DNA of 64,000 bases from Hydrogenophilales bacterium. GTDB taxonomy: Bacteria; Pseudomonadota; Gammaproteobacteria; Burkholderiales; Thiobacillaceae. Shown here one piece after another: positions 1 through 8,537 of the stretch (positions are counted from its first letter, which is position 1; the number at the start of each line of letters is the position of its first letter). The DNA is taken from assembly GCA_016719465.1 (NCBI GenBank), contig JADJYY010000025.1, positions 1-64,000 of the forward strand. The letters run 5' to 3'. The translations under genes and the position numbers were made by a program. The notes under the pieces were generated by a model. The model saw only the letters and a program-made list of their open reading frames with translations, searched no databases and was not told the origin of the DNA.

Positions 1-242
1 GTGGAGGGCACCAGCAGCACCGCCAGCTGGCTGCCCCTGGTCTTTTCCAGTTCCTCCAGGCGAATCTCCAGGGACTGGCGTGCGGCGGCATCCAGGGTGC
101 CGGTCAGGTCCGTCACCCGGCTCTTCAGGGCCGGCACCGGCATCTGGGCCCAGGCCGCGCCCATCGCCAGCAACAGGCACAGCAGCAGCCACCGGATGCC
201 CGACGCGGCGGATTGCGATAAGTAACGGGACAAGCAGGACAT
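1..242 (-). CDS. TPM-domain (YgcG-like) secreted protein, N-terminal part only
   Basis: The reverse strand reads from an ATG at 242 off the left edge of the window. The protein starts with a basic stretch and a hydrophobic signal segment (LLLCLLLAMGAAWAQ), then continues VPALKSRVTDLTGTLD and a conserved ELEKTRGSQLAVLLVPS stretch. That is the usual opening of the TPM (DUF477/YgcG) domain, found in exported or membrane-anchored proteins next to LemA-type proteins. Only about 80 residues are visible, so the C-terminal membrane or glycine-rich tail cannot be seen. Family assignment rests on the motif order; the role is unknown. Confidence 0.7.
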   Translation of the reverse strand, partial: MSCLSRYLSQSAASGIRWLLLCLLLAMGAAWAQMPVPALKSRVTDLTGTLDAAARQSLEIRLEELEKTRGSQLAVLLVPS

Positions 243-321
243 ACGGGTCAAGCCGGACTCCGGATGCGGGGTGGGATCCTGGGTCGGATCCTCATCGCCG
301 GCCACCATGGCCGGGCAGCCG

Positions 322-567
322 GAATTATCCTAGAAACGGCAGTTGGACGCGCCTGATGGTGCGTTCGGGTGGGTGGCTGGCGCGACGCGACGACGCCGCA
401 TGCCGGGGCCCGCAAGGAGGAGCAACAAAGCCAGACGCCCACCCGGACGTGCCAGCGGGTGCGTAGCGGCCTCACCCATGGGGTGAGGTCTGCCGAAAGG
501 CATTCCGTCAATATCCGCGCCTTGACAAGGGCAAAGGAGCGGTCAACTGCCGTTTCTAGGATTATCC
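322..567. repeat. Inverted-repeat-bounded element, about 246 bp (MITE-like)
   Basis: ATCCTAGAAACGGCAGTTG at 327-345 is repeated exactly as its reverse complement at 544-562, and the match extends imperfectly outward. A hairpin (CTCACCC-ATG-GGGTGAG, 471-487) lies between the arms. No convincing gene is inside. It occupies the whole space between the TPM gene and the HD-GYP gene, so it probably carries or displaces their promoters. Confidence 0.5.
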
Positions 568-626
568 CGGACCGGACGCCGGGCTGGCTATCATGGGGTA
601 ACGAAAAGCGCCCGGTGGAGCACCCC

Positions 627-2204
627 ATGGACACCCATCCCCTGCTCGACAAGCTGGAACAGCTCAACGCCATCGGCGTGGCCCTCTCCCGGGAGGAGAA
701 CATCGACCACCTGCTGGAACGCATCCTGCTCTCGGCCATCGATCTCACCGGCGCCGACGCGGGCACCGTCTACCGCGTCAACGCGGCGCGGGCCCTGGAG
801 TTCCGCATCCTGGTCAACCGCGGCCTGGGCCTGCGGCTGGGCGGCCGCGAGGGCGGCGAGATCGACCTGCCAGACATCCCCATCTTCGACGCCGACGGCC
901 GTCCCAACGATCGCATGGTGGCCGCCTACGCCGCCGCCCATCAGACCACGGTGAACATCGCGGATGCCCAGCGGGCGGAGGGTTTCGATTTTTCCGGCAC
1001 GCGGGAATTCAACCGCCGCACCGGCTATGTCTCCCAATCCTTCCTGACGGTGCCGCTCATCGACCATCACCGGGAAACCATCGGCGTGCTGCAACTCATC
1101 AACGCCCTGGACCCCGGCAGCGGCGCCATCCGCGCCTTCACCGCCGAGGACCAGCGCCTGGCGGAATCCCTCGCCTCCCAGGCCGCCATCGCCTACACCA
1201 AGCGCCGGCTCATCGACCAGCTGGCCGAACTGTTCGAATCCCTGATCAGCCTCATCAACACCGCCATCGACGAGAAATCCCCCTACACCAGCAAGCACTG
1301 CGAACGGGTGCCGGTGCTGACCATGATGATCGCCGAGGCGGTCCACAAGGTGGACAGCGGCCCCCTGGCCGATTTCCGCATGACCGACCCGGATCGCTAC
1401 GAACTGCGCATCGCCGGCCTCATGCACGACTGCGGCAAGATCACCACCCCGGTCCACGTCATGGACAAGGCCACCAAGCTTCAGGCCCTGTTCGACCGCA
1501 TCCACCTGCTGGACGCCCGCTTCGAGGTGGCGCGCCGGGACGCGGCCATCGACCGGCTGGAAGCCCTGCTGGCACGCCCGGAGGACGGGGCGAGCATCGA
1601 GGCCGGCTACCGCCAACGCCTGGCCGAACTGGACGATGACCAGGACTTCCTGCGACGCTGCAACATCGGTGGCGAGTCCATGACCATGGCGGACCAGGAA
1701 CGGGTGAGCCGCATCGCGCGCCAGCGCTGGAAAGACGGCGACGGCCACGATCTTCCCTTCCTCGGCCCCGACGAGGAGGCCTGCCTGCGGGTGCCCCATG
1801 GCACCCTCACCGACGCGGAGCGGGAAATCATCAACCACCACATCGTTTCCACCCTCCACATGCTGGAGGCCCTGCCCTGGCCCAGGCACCTGCGGCGGGT
1901 GCCGGAATTCGCCGGCGGTCACCACGAACGCATGGACGGCAAGGGCTATCCCAGGGGCCTCACCGGCGCACAGATGTCGGTCCAGGCCCGCATCATGGCC
2001 ATCGCCGACATCTTCGAGGCCCTCACGGCGGCGGACCGGCCCTACAAGCAGGCCAAATCCCTGTCCGAATGCCTGGCCATCATGGATCGCATGGCGGCGG
2101 AGGGTCATATCGACCCCGCCATCTACGCGGTTTTCGTGGCGGAAGGCATCCCGGGGGCGTATGCCCGCCAGTTCCTGGCGCCGGAGCAAATCGATCTAAA
2201 GTAA
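627..2204 (+). CDS. GAF and HD-GYP domain cyclic-di-GMP phosphodiesterase
   Basis: A 525-residue protein. The ATG at 627 is chosen because GGTGGAG precedes it by six bases and the upstream in-frame sequence is repeat DNA. Residues about 15-200 form a GAF sensor domain (ADAGTVYRVN, FLTVPLIDHHRETIGVLQLIN). From about residue 215 comes an HD-GYP domain with the metal-binding HDCGKI motif, and later the signature HHERMDGKGYPRGL. HD-GYP enzymes hydrolyse c-di-GMP, here presumably under control of a ligand bound by the GAF domain. The HD-GYP core holds an insert of about 100 residues between the HD motif and the later conserved histidines. The enzyme is predicted to be cytosolic, since no membrane segment is visible. 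Confidence 0.88.
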   Translation: MDTHPLLDKLEQLNAIGVALSREENIDHLLERILLSAIDLTGADAGTVYRVNAARALEFRILVNRGLGLRLGGREGGEIDLPDIPIFDADGRPNDRMVAAYAAAHQTTVNIADAQRAEGFDFSGTREFNRRTGYVSQSFLTVPLIDHHRETIGVLQLINALDPGSGAIRAFTAEDQRLAESLASQAAIAYTKRRLIDQLAELFESLISLINTAIDEKSPYTSKHCERVPVLTMMIAEAVHKVDSGPLADFRMTDPDRYELRIAGLMHDCGKITTPVHVMDKATKLQALFDRIHLLDARFEVARRDAAIDRLEALLARPEDGASIEAGYRQRLAELDDDQDFLRRCNIGGESMTMADQERVSRIARQRWKDGDGHDLPFLGPDEEACLRVPHGTLTDAEREIINHHIVSTLHMLEALPWPRHLRRVPEFAGGHHERMDGKGYPRGLTGAQMSVQARIMAIADIFEALTAADRPYKQAKSLSECLAIMDRMAAEGHIDPAIYAVFVAEGIPGAYARQFLAPEQIDLK

Positions 2205-2299
2205 TCCCAGTGTTGTTCGCCCGCCGAATAATTTGCTACGGTGAAGGCTCGAATCACGACAAGGGCCCGCCATGAAGGGCTCGCATGGAGGACCACGAC

Positions 2300-3295
2300 A
2301 TGGTGAAACCTTTTGACCAGCATGGCCTCATCGGAGAATCCGCCCCCTTCAAGGGGATGATGGCCCTGATCGACAAGATCGCGGGCTACGACGCCACCGT
2401 CCTCATCGTCGGCGAGACCGGCACGGGCAAGGAACTGGCCGCCCGGGCCATCCACTACCTGGGCCGCCGCGCCGGCAAGCCCTTCATCCCGGTCAATTGC
2501 GGGGCGCTGTCCGACCATCTCGTCGAGAACGAACTGTTCGGCCACGGCAAGGGCGCCTACACGGACGCCCGCGAAAGCCAGGCCGGCCTGATCGCCCAGG
2601 CCGAAGGCGGCACCCTGTTCCTGGACGAGGTGGACACCCTCTCGCCCAAGGCCCAGGTCAGCCTGCTGCGCTTCCTCCAGGACGGCCAGTACCGCCCCCT
2701 CGGCGGCAGCCGCGTGGAATCCGCCGATGTGCGCATCCTGGCCGCCAGCAACACGGACCTGGAAGAACGTGTCGGCCTGGACCAATTCCGCGCCGACCTG
2801 CATTACCGCCTCAACGTCATGGAACTGCGGGTTCCGCCCCTGCGCGAACGGGGCGAGGATGTGCCGCTGCTGGCCCGCTGGTTCATCGCCGAGGCCGCCT
2901 GTCGCTACCAGGTCCCGCCCCGGGCGCTCCACCCGGACACCCTGGCCTGGCTCCAGGACCAGGCCTGGCCGGGCAACATCCGGGAACTGCGCAACCGCAT
3001 CCAGCGCGAATTCCTCATGGGCGACGGCCCCGTCATCCATATTTCCGGCGGGACGCCGGTCCGGGACGGCCGACACCAGGTCGATCCCGACCAGGCCCCG
3101 CCAGACACCCTGAATTTCAACGAAGCCAAGCAGCGGGCCATGCGGGATTTCGAACGCGGCCACCTCATCCGCCTCATGCGCCACAGCCTGGGCAATGTAT
3201 CCCAGGCCGCCCGGCTGGCCGGCAAGGAACGCCGCACCCTGGGCAAGCTGCTGAAGAAGCACCACATCGAACCCGGCCAGTTCCGCCCGGATTGA
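2300..3295 (+). CDS. AAA+ activator, NtrC-like core with non-canonical GAFTGA loop and Fis-type HTH
   Basis: A 331-residue protein. The second ATG (2300) has GGAGGA seven bases upstream; an ATG at 2285 is the alternative. It has no receiver or sensor domain. The AAA+ core shows Walker A GETGTGKE, Walker B GGTLFLDEVD and the R-finger region, with a C-terminal Fis-like helix-turn-helix (GNVSQAARLAGKERRTLGKLL). The loop that contacts sigma-54 reads GAYTDA instead of GAFTGA. A sigma-54 promoter lies 150 bp downstream, ahead of the next gene. Either this is a working activator with a variant loop, or it has lost sigma-54 coupling. Without a sensor domain it would need a partner protein or be constitutively competent. 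Confidence 0.8.
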   Translation: MVKPFDQHGLIGESAPFKGMMALIDKIAGYDATVLIVGETGTGKELAARAIHYLGRRAGKPFIPVNCGALSDHLVENELFGHGKGAYTDARESQAGLIAQAEGGTLFLDEVDTLSPKAQVSLLRFLQDGQYRPLGGSRVESADVRILAASNTDLEERVGLDQFRADLHYRLNVMELRVPPLRERGEDVPLLARWFIAEAACRYQVPPRALHPDTLAWLQDQAWPGNIRELRNRIQREFLMGDGPVIHISGGTPVRDGRHQVDPDQAPPDTLNFNEAKQRAMRDFERGHLIRLMRHSLGNVSQAARLAGKERRTLGKLLKKHHIEPGQFRPD

Positions 3296-3445
3296 GCAGC
3301 CGCCTCGGCAAGCGCCCGGGCGGGTCCATTTCGCCCCATGGGATGGCCCTTCCCCGGGTCCGCCGGGGCGGGTCGGCCCCACCGAAATTCCCCGCCCCCG
3401 GCCAAGCCATTGAATCCAAATAGAGAGGGCGGGCGTTTCCATGAC

Positions 3446-3461
3446 TGGCACGACCCTTGCA
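3446..3461 (+). promoter_or_regulatory. Sigma-54 (-24/-12) promoter
   Basis: TGGCACGACCCTTGCA matches the TGGCACG-N4-TTGCW consensus at every fixed position. It sits 32 bases ahead of the ATG at 3494, directly after the gene for the AAA+ activator. Confidence 0.85.
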
Positions 3462-3493
3462 CGGGACGCACCACCCCAGTCAGGAGACGCGCC

Positions 3494-3721
3494 ATGCGCC
3501 CGGAGCAGGAACGCCTTGTCGAAGTCGTGGACGCCATCCTGCGCTATCTGCACAGTCATCCGCACGCGGCCGACACCGTGGAAGGCATCGCGAAGTGGTG
3601 GCTCCCCCCGGAGAAATGCGCCGATGCGCGCATCGTGGCGGCCGCCCTCGCCCGCCTGGAGGCCCAGGGCCTGGTGCGTCGGCGCGCCAACGCCGACCGG
3701 CATATCCTCTATTCCCGCTGA
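3494..3721 (+). CDS. Small winged-helix-like protein under a sigma-54 promoter
   Basis: A 75-residue protein beginning MRPEQERLVEVVDAILRYL, with AGGAG seven bases before the ATG. The pattern of three helices (DAILRYLHSHP, TVEGIAKWWL, DARIVAAALARLEAQG) followed by LVRRRANADRHILYSR resembles a winged helix-turn-helix. The last strand and wing would be the segment 'GLVRRR...HILYS'. I do not recognise a named family. A perfect sigma-54 promoter lies immediately upstream and a mobile-looking 166-bp palindrome begins five bases after the stop. It could be a small regulator or an antitoxin-like DNA binder; function unknown. Confidence 0.7.
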   Translation: MRPEQERLVEVVDAILRYLHSHPHAADTVEGIAKWWLPPEKCADARIVAAALARLEAQGLVRRRANADRHILYSR

Positions 3722-3725
3722 AGCC

Positions 3726-3891
3726 TAGTGTCTCAACCCATAAGTTTCGCTATGTTCGACGCGCCCCGCATCGCCGATTGCTTTGTCGCTCATCCTCGCC
3801 ATAGCTACGGCTATGGCTGCGGTTCGCTTCGCGCACTCGGCGCGCGGATGCGCGTCTCGGCATGTACGCAAACTTATGGGTTGAGACACTA
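3726..3891. repeat. 166-bp palindromic element (TAGTG...CACTA family)
   Basis: The ends are a 22-base perfect inverted repeat beginning TAGTGTCTCAACCCATAAGT and ending in the complementary ACTTATGGGTTGAGACACTA. A nested palindrome (GCCATAGctacgGCTATGGC-like) lies in the middle. It shares the TAGTG/CACTA ends and the GCCATAG core with the element at 13951-14114. It looks like a non-autonomous mobile repeat. Confidence 0.75.
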
Positions 3892-3970
3892 GTTGCGTCC
3901 CGGCTCGCCGCCACCACGGGCCTCGCGCTACAGTTCGCGTTCATCGATCGACAACCATTGAGGGAACAGG

Positions 3971-5913
3971 ATGGCATTGCACGTCTTCGTGGCCATGCCC
4001 TACGGGCGCAAGCAGGACATCGACTTCGACGCGGTCTATGCCGACTACCTGAAGCCGGCCCTGGGTGGCGCCGGCTTCGAGGTGTTCCGCGCCGACGAGG
4101 AGGAACGGGCCGGCGACATCAAGACCGACATGTTCCAGGAACTGCTGCTGGCCGACCTGGTGGTGGTGGACCTCACCCTCGACAACCCCAACGTCTGGTA
4201 CGAGCTGGGCGTGCGCCACGCCCTGCGCGCCCGGGGCGTGCTGCTGGTGCAGAGCGAGCGCGCCTACCAGCCCTTCGACATCTACACCGACCGCAAGCTG
4301 CGCTACCACCTCAAGGACGGCCGCCCCGATCCGGACCAGCTCGAAGCCGACAAGGCGGCCCTGGCGAGCATGGCCCGGGCCACCATGGAATCCTGGCACG
4401 GACGGCCCATCAGCCCGGTGTATCAGTTGCTGAAGGATCTGAGGGAACCGGCCTGGCGCGACCTGCTACTCGGCGGCGACAACGAGTTCCGCGCCGCCTA
4501 CGAATCCTGGCGCCAGCGCGTCGAGGTGGCGCGCAAGCGCAACCTGCCGGGCGACGTGCTCACCCTGGCGGAGGAAACCCCCACCTGGACCCTGCGTCTG
4601 GAAGCCCGCCTGGCCGCCGGCAGGGCCTTGATGAAGCTCCAGCAATACAAGCTGGCCCTGGAGCAGGTGGACGCCGCGCTGGCGCTGGATCCGGACAACG
4701 CCGGCGGCCAGCGCGACAAGGCCATCCTGCTGGGGCGCCTGGGCCAGCACGACGCCGCCACGACCTGGGCCGACACCCTCGTTCGAACAGCGCCCGCGAT
4801 CCGGATGACTGGTGCCTGATCGGCCGCCTGGAAAAGGAGGACTGGGTACAACGCTGGCGTCTCCCCGACGCCACCGCCCGGGCCATGGGCGACAAGGCCG
4901 CGAAGGAACTGCCCCAGCTCGTCCAGGCCGTGGAACCCTACATGAACGCCTTCATCCAGGATCCCTCCCACTTCTATTCCGGCATCAACGCCTGCACCCT
5001 GCGCCACCTGCAACGGCACCTGGGCGGCAAGCTCGACAACCCGGCCAGCCTGCCCAACCTGGAAGGCGGCGTGATCTGGGCCTGCCTCGCCGCCCTGGAG
5101 CGCCAGCCCGACGACTACTGGACCCGGGCCAGCTGGGCGGAGCTGAACCTGCTGCTCAACCCGCCCGACCAGGTGGAAACCGCCTGGCGCGAGGCGGTCG
5201 CCGTGGCCGACAAGGACTGGTTCGCCCTCGATTCCAGCCGCCAGCAGTTGCGCATCCTGGCGGACCTGGGCTTCCGTCCGGAGTCGGTTTCCGCCGCCCT
5301 GGCGGTCCTGGAACAGGAGATGGCCACCCTGGAGGCACCCTGGAAACCGCGCCGGGTCTTCCTGTTCAGCGGCCACATGATCGACGCGCCCGGCCGCGCC
5401 TCGCCCCGCTTTCCCGCCGACGGGGAAGCCGCCGCCGCCCGGGCCATCGCCGCCAGGCTGGACGAGCTGGGCATGGGCGCCGAGGACCTGGCCATCTGCG
5501 GCGGCGCCTGCGGCGGCGATACCCTGTTCGCCGAGGCCGCCCTGGAGCGCGGCTGCCAGCTGCGACTGTTCCTGCAATTCCCCGAGCCCGATTTCCTGCA
5601 GGCCTCCGTCGCCTTCGCCGGGGAAACCTGGGTGGACCGCTATTACGCCCTCAAGGACAACGCCCTGACGCAAATCCGCGTGCAACCGGATGAACTCGGC
5701 CCCCTGCCAAAATCCCTGAACCCCTATGTGCGCAACAACCTCTGGCAGCTTTACACCGCCCTGGCCCACGGCCCGGACAAGGTGCGCTTCGTGTCGCTGT
5801 GGAACGGCGAGGGCGGCTCCGGCCCCGGCGGTACCCAGCACATGGTGGAAACCGTGAAGCGGCACGCGGGCCGGGTCAGCATCCTGGATGCGCGACAGTT
5901 GTTCGGAACCTGA
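3971..5913 (+). pseudogene. Frameshifted deoxyribosyltransferase/TIR-like - TPR - SLOG-like effector
   Basis: Two open frames make one protein of about 647 residues, with a frame change near 4780-4800. The first frame (3971-4819) starts MALHVFVAMPYGRKQDIDF and continues ADLVVVDLTLDNPNVWYELG. That is a nucleoside-2-deoxyribosyltransferase/TIR-like fold often fused to the MAP3K TRAF-binding TPR region (DUF4071), and TPR-like helices follow. The second frame (about 4795-5913) carries on with DWCLIGRLEKEDWV and SHFYSGINACTLRHL, typical of that TPR region. It ends in a Rossmann-like domain (RVFLFSGHMIDAPGR, ICGGACGGDTLFAEAALERG) that I read as a SLOG-type nucleotide-binding domain. Such fusions occur in prokaryotic conflict systems. 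The frameshift could be real decay or a sequence error, since both halves keep intact codon use. The genes are close to the 14-36 kb effector island but separated from it by the czc operon. Confidence 0.72.
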
Positions 5914-6246
5914 GTGGTGATGCGGCCGGAACCCGGCTTTTCCGGCGAGGATCGCGCCCACCGCGCCCGCCTCGTCATGCGCCGCCGCGACCAGTTCATG
6001 CGGGATGCCGCATTCCCCAACACTGTGGTTTTCAACACATCGAGCCCTTAACGCGACAAGTTGATGCTCCAGCGCACGCAAGCGTTGAGCCACGCTCGCG
6101 CCAATTGCTCGTCGATCAGCTGGTTGATGTCGCCGCATTCCGCCTCGGCGTGCGCGACGAAATCTAGTGGTCTGCTTCCGACCCTGGTCGCTGACCGCTT
6201 CGATCGCGGTTGTGCGCCACGCGCGCGAAGAGTTAGCATCCCCGGC
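5914..6246. other. Gene-poor spacer with gene remnants and half of a palindromic element
   Basis: No convincing full gene. A 43-codon forward frame (5920-6051, MRPEPGFSGEDRAHRARLVM...) follows the SLOG-like gene. On the reverse strand a C-terminal fragment (ECGDINQLIDEQLARAWLNA, then stop at 6048) runs upstream until it is cut off exactly at a TAGTGGTCTGC half-element at 6165. I take this as the relic of a gene truncated by the repeat; its family is not recognisable. Confidence 0.35.
6165..6181. repeat. Solo end of the TAGTGGTCTGC palindromic element
   Basis: TAGTGGTCTGCTTCCGA equals the terminal repeat of the 164-bp element at 13951-14114 (its right end read in reverse), but no opposite end follows within several hundred bases. 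It looks like a broken copy. Confidence 0.6.
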
Positions 6247-6597
6247 ATGCGCAAGCTCGTAACCATCCTTTTCCTGCTCATCCTGCCGTTGCAGTGGACA
6301 TCTGCGGCGGTGGCGGTCTATTGCCAGCACGAGCAGGACGGCAAGGCCCAGCAGCACGTCGGCCACCACGCGCATGAACACCAGGCCAGCACGACCCCCG
6401 CGGACGGCGATCCCGGCAATAGCGATTTCGATGCCGATTGCCCGAGTTGTCATGCGCATTTCGCGCAGGCCGTCATCGACTCCGATGCGACTACCTTCCT
6501 GGCAGTTCAGGGGGGTGACACCATGGCCTATCGGGCCTTCCTGCCCACCCCGCCGCCTGGCTCCCTGTTCCGTCCCCCTCTAGCCGACCTCGCCTGA
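6247..6597 (+). CDS. czcI: CzcI-like periplasmic metal-resistance protein
   Basis: A 116-residue protein. It starts MRKLVTILFLLILPLQWTSA, a signal peptide, followed by AVAVYCQHEQ, a HVGHHAHEHQ histidine cluster and a CPSCHAHF motif further on. This arrangement and size match CzcI, the small exported protein encoded just ahead of czcCBA in cobalt-zinc-cadmium operons and thought to affect regulation or metal sensing. The czcC-like gene follows after 128 bp. The His/Cys-rich mature region suggests metal binding in the periplasm. Confidence 0.75.
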   Translation: MRKLVTILFLLILPLQWTSAAVAVYCQHEQDGKAQQHVGHHAHEHQASTTPADGDPGNSDFDADCPSCHAHFAQAVIDSDATTFLAVQGGDTMAYRAFLPTPPPGSLFRPPLADLA

Positions 6598-6725
6598 AGC
6601 TCCGGCAGGTTGGCGCGTCCCTCGATTCCCTTGTAGTCGCGATTGCCTCGCCGGATTTGACGTAAGTATTTGCGTTATTCCAGGTTGCCCTCGACGTGGG
6701 CGGCCGCATCAGGACGAGGCTTCAA

Positions 6726-7976
6726 ATGAATATTGTGTACTGCCTGGAGGGGCGTGCTTCCCTCTGGCTGATGGCATGGGCCATCCCACTTGCCACCCTG
6801 GTCTTCCCCGCCCAGGCAGCGGAAACCCCGCCAACCCTCAAGCAGGCCTTCGAGGCCGCGTGGGCGCGTCAGCCGGAGGCGCGCGCCGCCGGGGCGCGCC
6901 GCGACACCATCGGCGCGCGTCGGCAGACAGCCGAGAGCTGGCTGGCGGAGCCGCCCAGCCTGGATGTTTCCTACAAGACCGACCAGCTCAATCGCGACCA
7001 GGGCAGCCGGGAATATGAAGCCGGCCTCGCCATGCCGCTCTGGTTGCCGGGCGAGCGGGCCGGTCAACGCGCCCTGGCCGAAGTCGAAGGCGCGGCGCTG
7101 GAAGGGCAGCTGGAAGCGGTTCGCCTGCGCACGGCGGGCGAGGTGCGCGAGGCCTGGTGGTCCCTGGCCCTGGCTCGCATCGATCTGGAGGCCGCCGAGG
7201 CGCGCCGGCAGAATGCCGAACGGCTGACCACGGACGTGGCACGTCGGGTCAAGGCCGGCGACCTGTCGCGGGCCGATGGACACCAGGCCGATGCCGCCGT
7301 GGCCGGGGCCGTCGCCGAGGTCGCGCGATCACGCGGGGCGCTGGCCGAAGCGGCCAAGCGCCTGCGCAGCCTCATGGGCGTAATGGTGAATGGCACTGCA
7401 TCCAATGCCACCGAACCCACCCCATCCCAAGTCAATGCGCGGGACGCCCATCCGTTCTTGAAGGAATTGGCCGCCCGTGTCGAGACGGCCCGTGCCGCCC
7501 GCGCCCTGGCCGGCATACAAAACCGGGCCAACCCGGAGTTGCGGCTGGCGGCGACCCGCGACCGGGCCAATTCGGGTGAGGCCTGGTCCGACACCCTCAC
7601 CCTGGGCGTGCGCATCCCCTTCGGTTCCGACAGCCGGCAGCGCGCCCGTGTCGCCACGGCGGCCGCCGAGAAAACCGAGGCGGAGGCCCAACTGGCTGTC
7701 GAACAGGAACGCATCGCCGCCGAGATCGACGCCGCCCGCCAGGGCGAGGAGGCCGCCCGTGCCCGGCTGGCCGCCACCGAGCAGCGGGCGCGGCTGGCGA
7801 ACGAGTCGCGCGGCTTCTTCGAGAAATCCTTCCGTCTGGGCGAGACCGACCTGCCCACCCGTTTACGCATCGAGGCCGAAGCGGCAGAGGCCGAACGCGA
7901 GGCCGCCCGTGCCCGCGTCGAACTGGCCGTATCGGTTTCCGCCCTGCGTCAGGCCCTGGGCCTGCTGCCCGAATAA
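6726..7976 (+). CDS. czcC: Outer-membrane efflux channel (CzcC-like, TolC family)
   Basis: A 416-residue protein starting at ATG 6726 (AGGACGAGG upstream). It has a signal segment (LWLMAWAIPLATLVFPAQAAE) and then the long alanine/arginine/glutamate-rich helices of the OEP/TolC family in two repeats, for example ARIDLEAAEARRQNAERL and RIEAEAAEAEREAARARVELA. CzcC forms the outer-membrane exit duct for metal ions pumped by CzcA through CzcB. It is first in a run of tightly spaced genes: 15 bp to the next, then a 4-bp overlap. It lacks an obvious lipobox. Confidence 0.85.
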   Translation: MNIVYCLEGRASLWLMAWAIPLATLVFPAQAAETPPTLKQAFEAAWARQPEARAAGARRDTIGARRQTAESWLAEPPSLDVSYKTDQLNRDQGSREYEAGLAMPLWLPGERAGQRALAEVEGAALEGQLEAVRLRTAGEVREAWWSLALARIDLEAAEARRQNAERLTTDVARRVKAGDLSRADGHQADAAVAGAVAEVARSRGALAEAAKRLRSLMGVMVNGTASNATEPTPSQVNARDAHPFLKELAARVETARAARALAGIQNRANPELRLAATRDRANSGEAWSDTLTLGVRIPFGSDSRQRARVATAAAEKTEAEAQLAVEQERIAAEIDAARQGEEAARARLAATEQRARLANESRGFFEKSFRLGETDLPTRLRIEAEAAEAEREAARARVELAVSVSALRQALGLLPE

Positions 7977-7991
7977 TCAGGAGAAAGACCC

Positions 7992-8537
7992 ATGCACCCC
8001 ATACCCATCCTGGCGGCTCTGATGCTGGCCGCTGCCTCGCCGACCTGGGCCGGAGAAGGCCACGATCATGGCGATGCCCCCGCCGCCACATCCGGACCCG
8101 CGTTGCCGCGCTTTGCCGCCGAGTCCGAACTCTTCGAACTGGTCGGTGTGCTCGACGGTACGCATCTGACCCTCTGGCTCGATCATGCCGCCGACAACAG
8201 TCCGGTCAAGGACGCCAGGCTGGAACTGGAACTGGGTGGCATCAAGATACCGGTGGAAGCCCATGCCGAAGGTGAATTCGAGGCCACCCTGGCCAAGCCC
8301 CTCGCGCCGGGAGAATTCCCGGTGGCCGCCACCGTGTATGCCGGTGAAGAGACCGACCTCTTGGCCGGTGATCTGGACATCCATGCCGAGGGCGACGCTC
8401 ACGAAGCCGCCGAGGCCGCGCATCGCCACGGCTGGCAGGAATATGCCCTCTGGGCCGCCATTGCCGGTACGGCCCTGGCCGGCCTGGGCTGGCTGATCCG
8501 CCGCCTTCGCAGCCAACGTGTGGGAGGTGTCGCATGA
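7992..8537 (+). CDS. Czc-operon periplasmic accessory protein with C-terminal membrane anchor
   Basis: A 181-residue protein with AGGAG before the ATG. Signal peptide (IPILAALMLAAASPTWA), then GEGHDHGDAP, a histidine motif also present near the N-terminus of the adaptor encoded next. A beta-rich domain follows (FELVGVLDGTHLTLWLDHA, VEAHAEGEFEATLAKPL), then a C-terminal helix (LWAAIAGTALAGLGWLIRRL) that should anchor it in the inner membrane facing the periplasm. Its stop overlaps the start of the adaptor gene (ATGA), which implies translational coupling. The likely role is binding or delivering metal to the efflux pump; this is inferred from position and histidines. Confidence 0.7.
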   Translation: MHPIPILAALMLAAASPTWAGEGHDHGDAPAATSGPALPRFAAESELFELVGVLDGTHLTLWLDHAADNSPVKDARLELELGGIKIPVEAHAEGEFEATLAKPLAPGEFPVAATVYAGEETDLLAGDLDIHAEGDAHEAAEAAHRHGWQEYALWAAIAGTALAGLGWLIRRLRSQRVGGVA

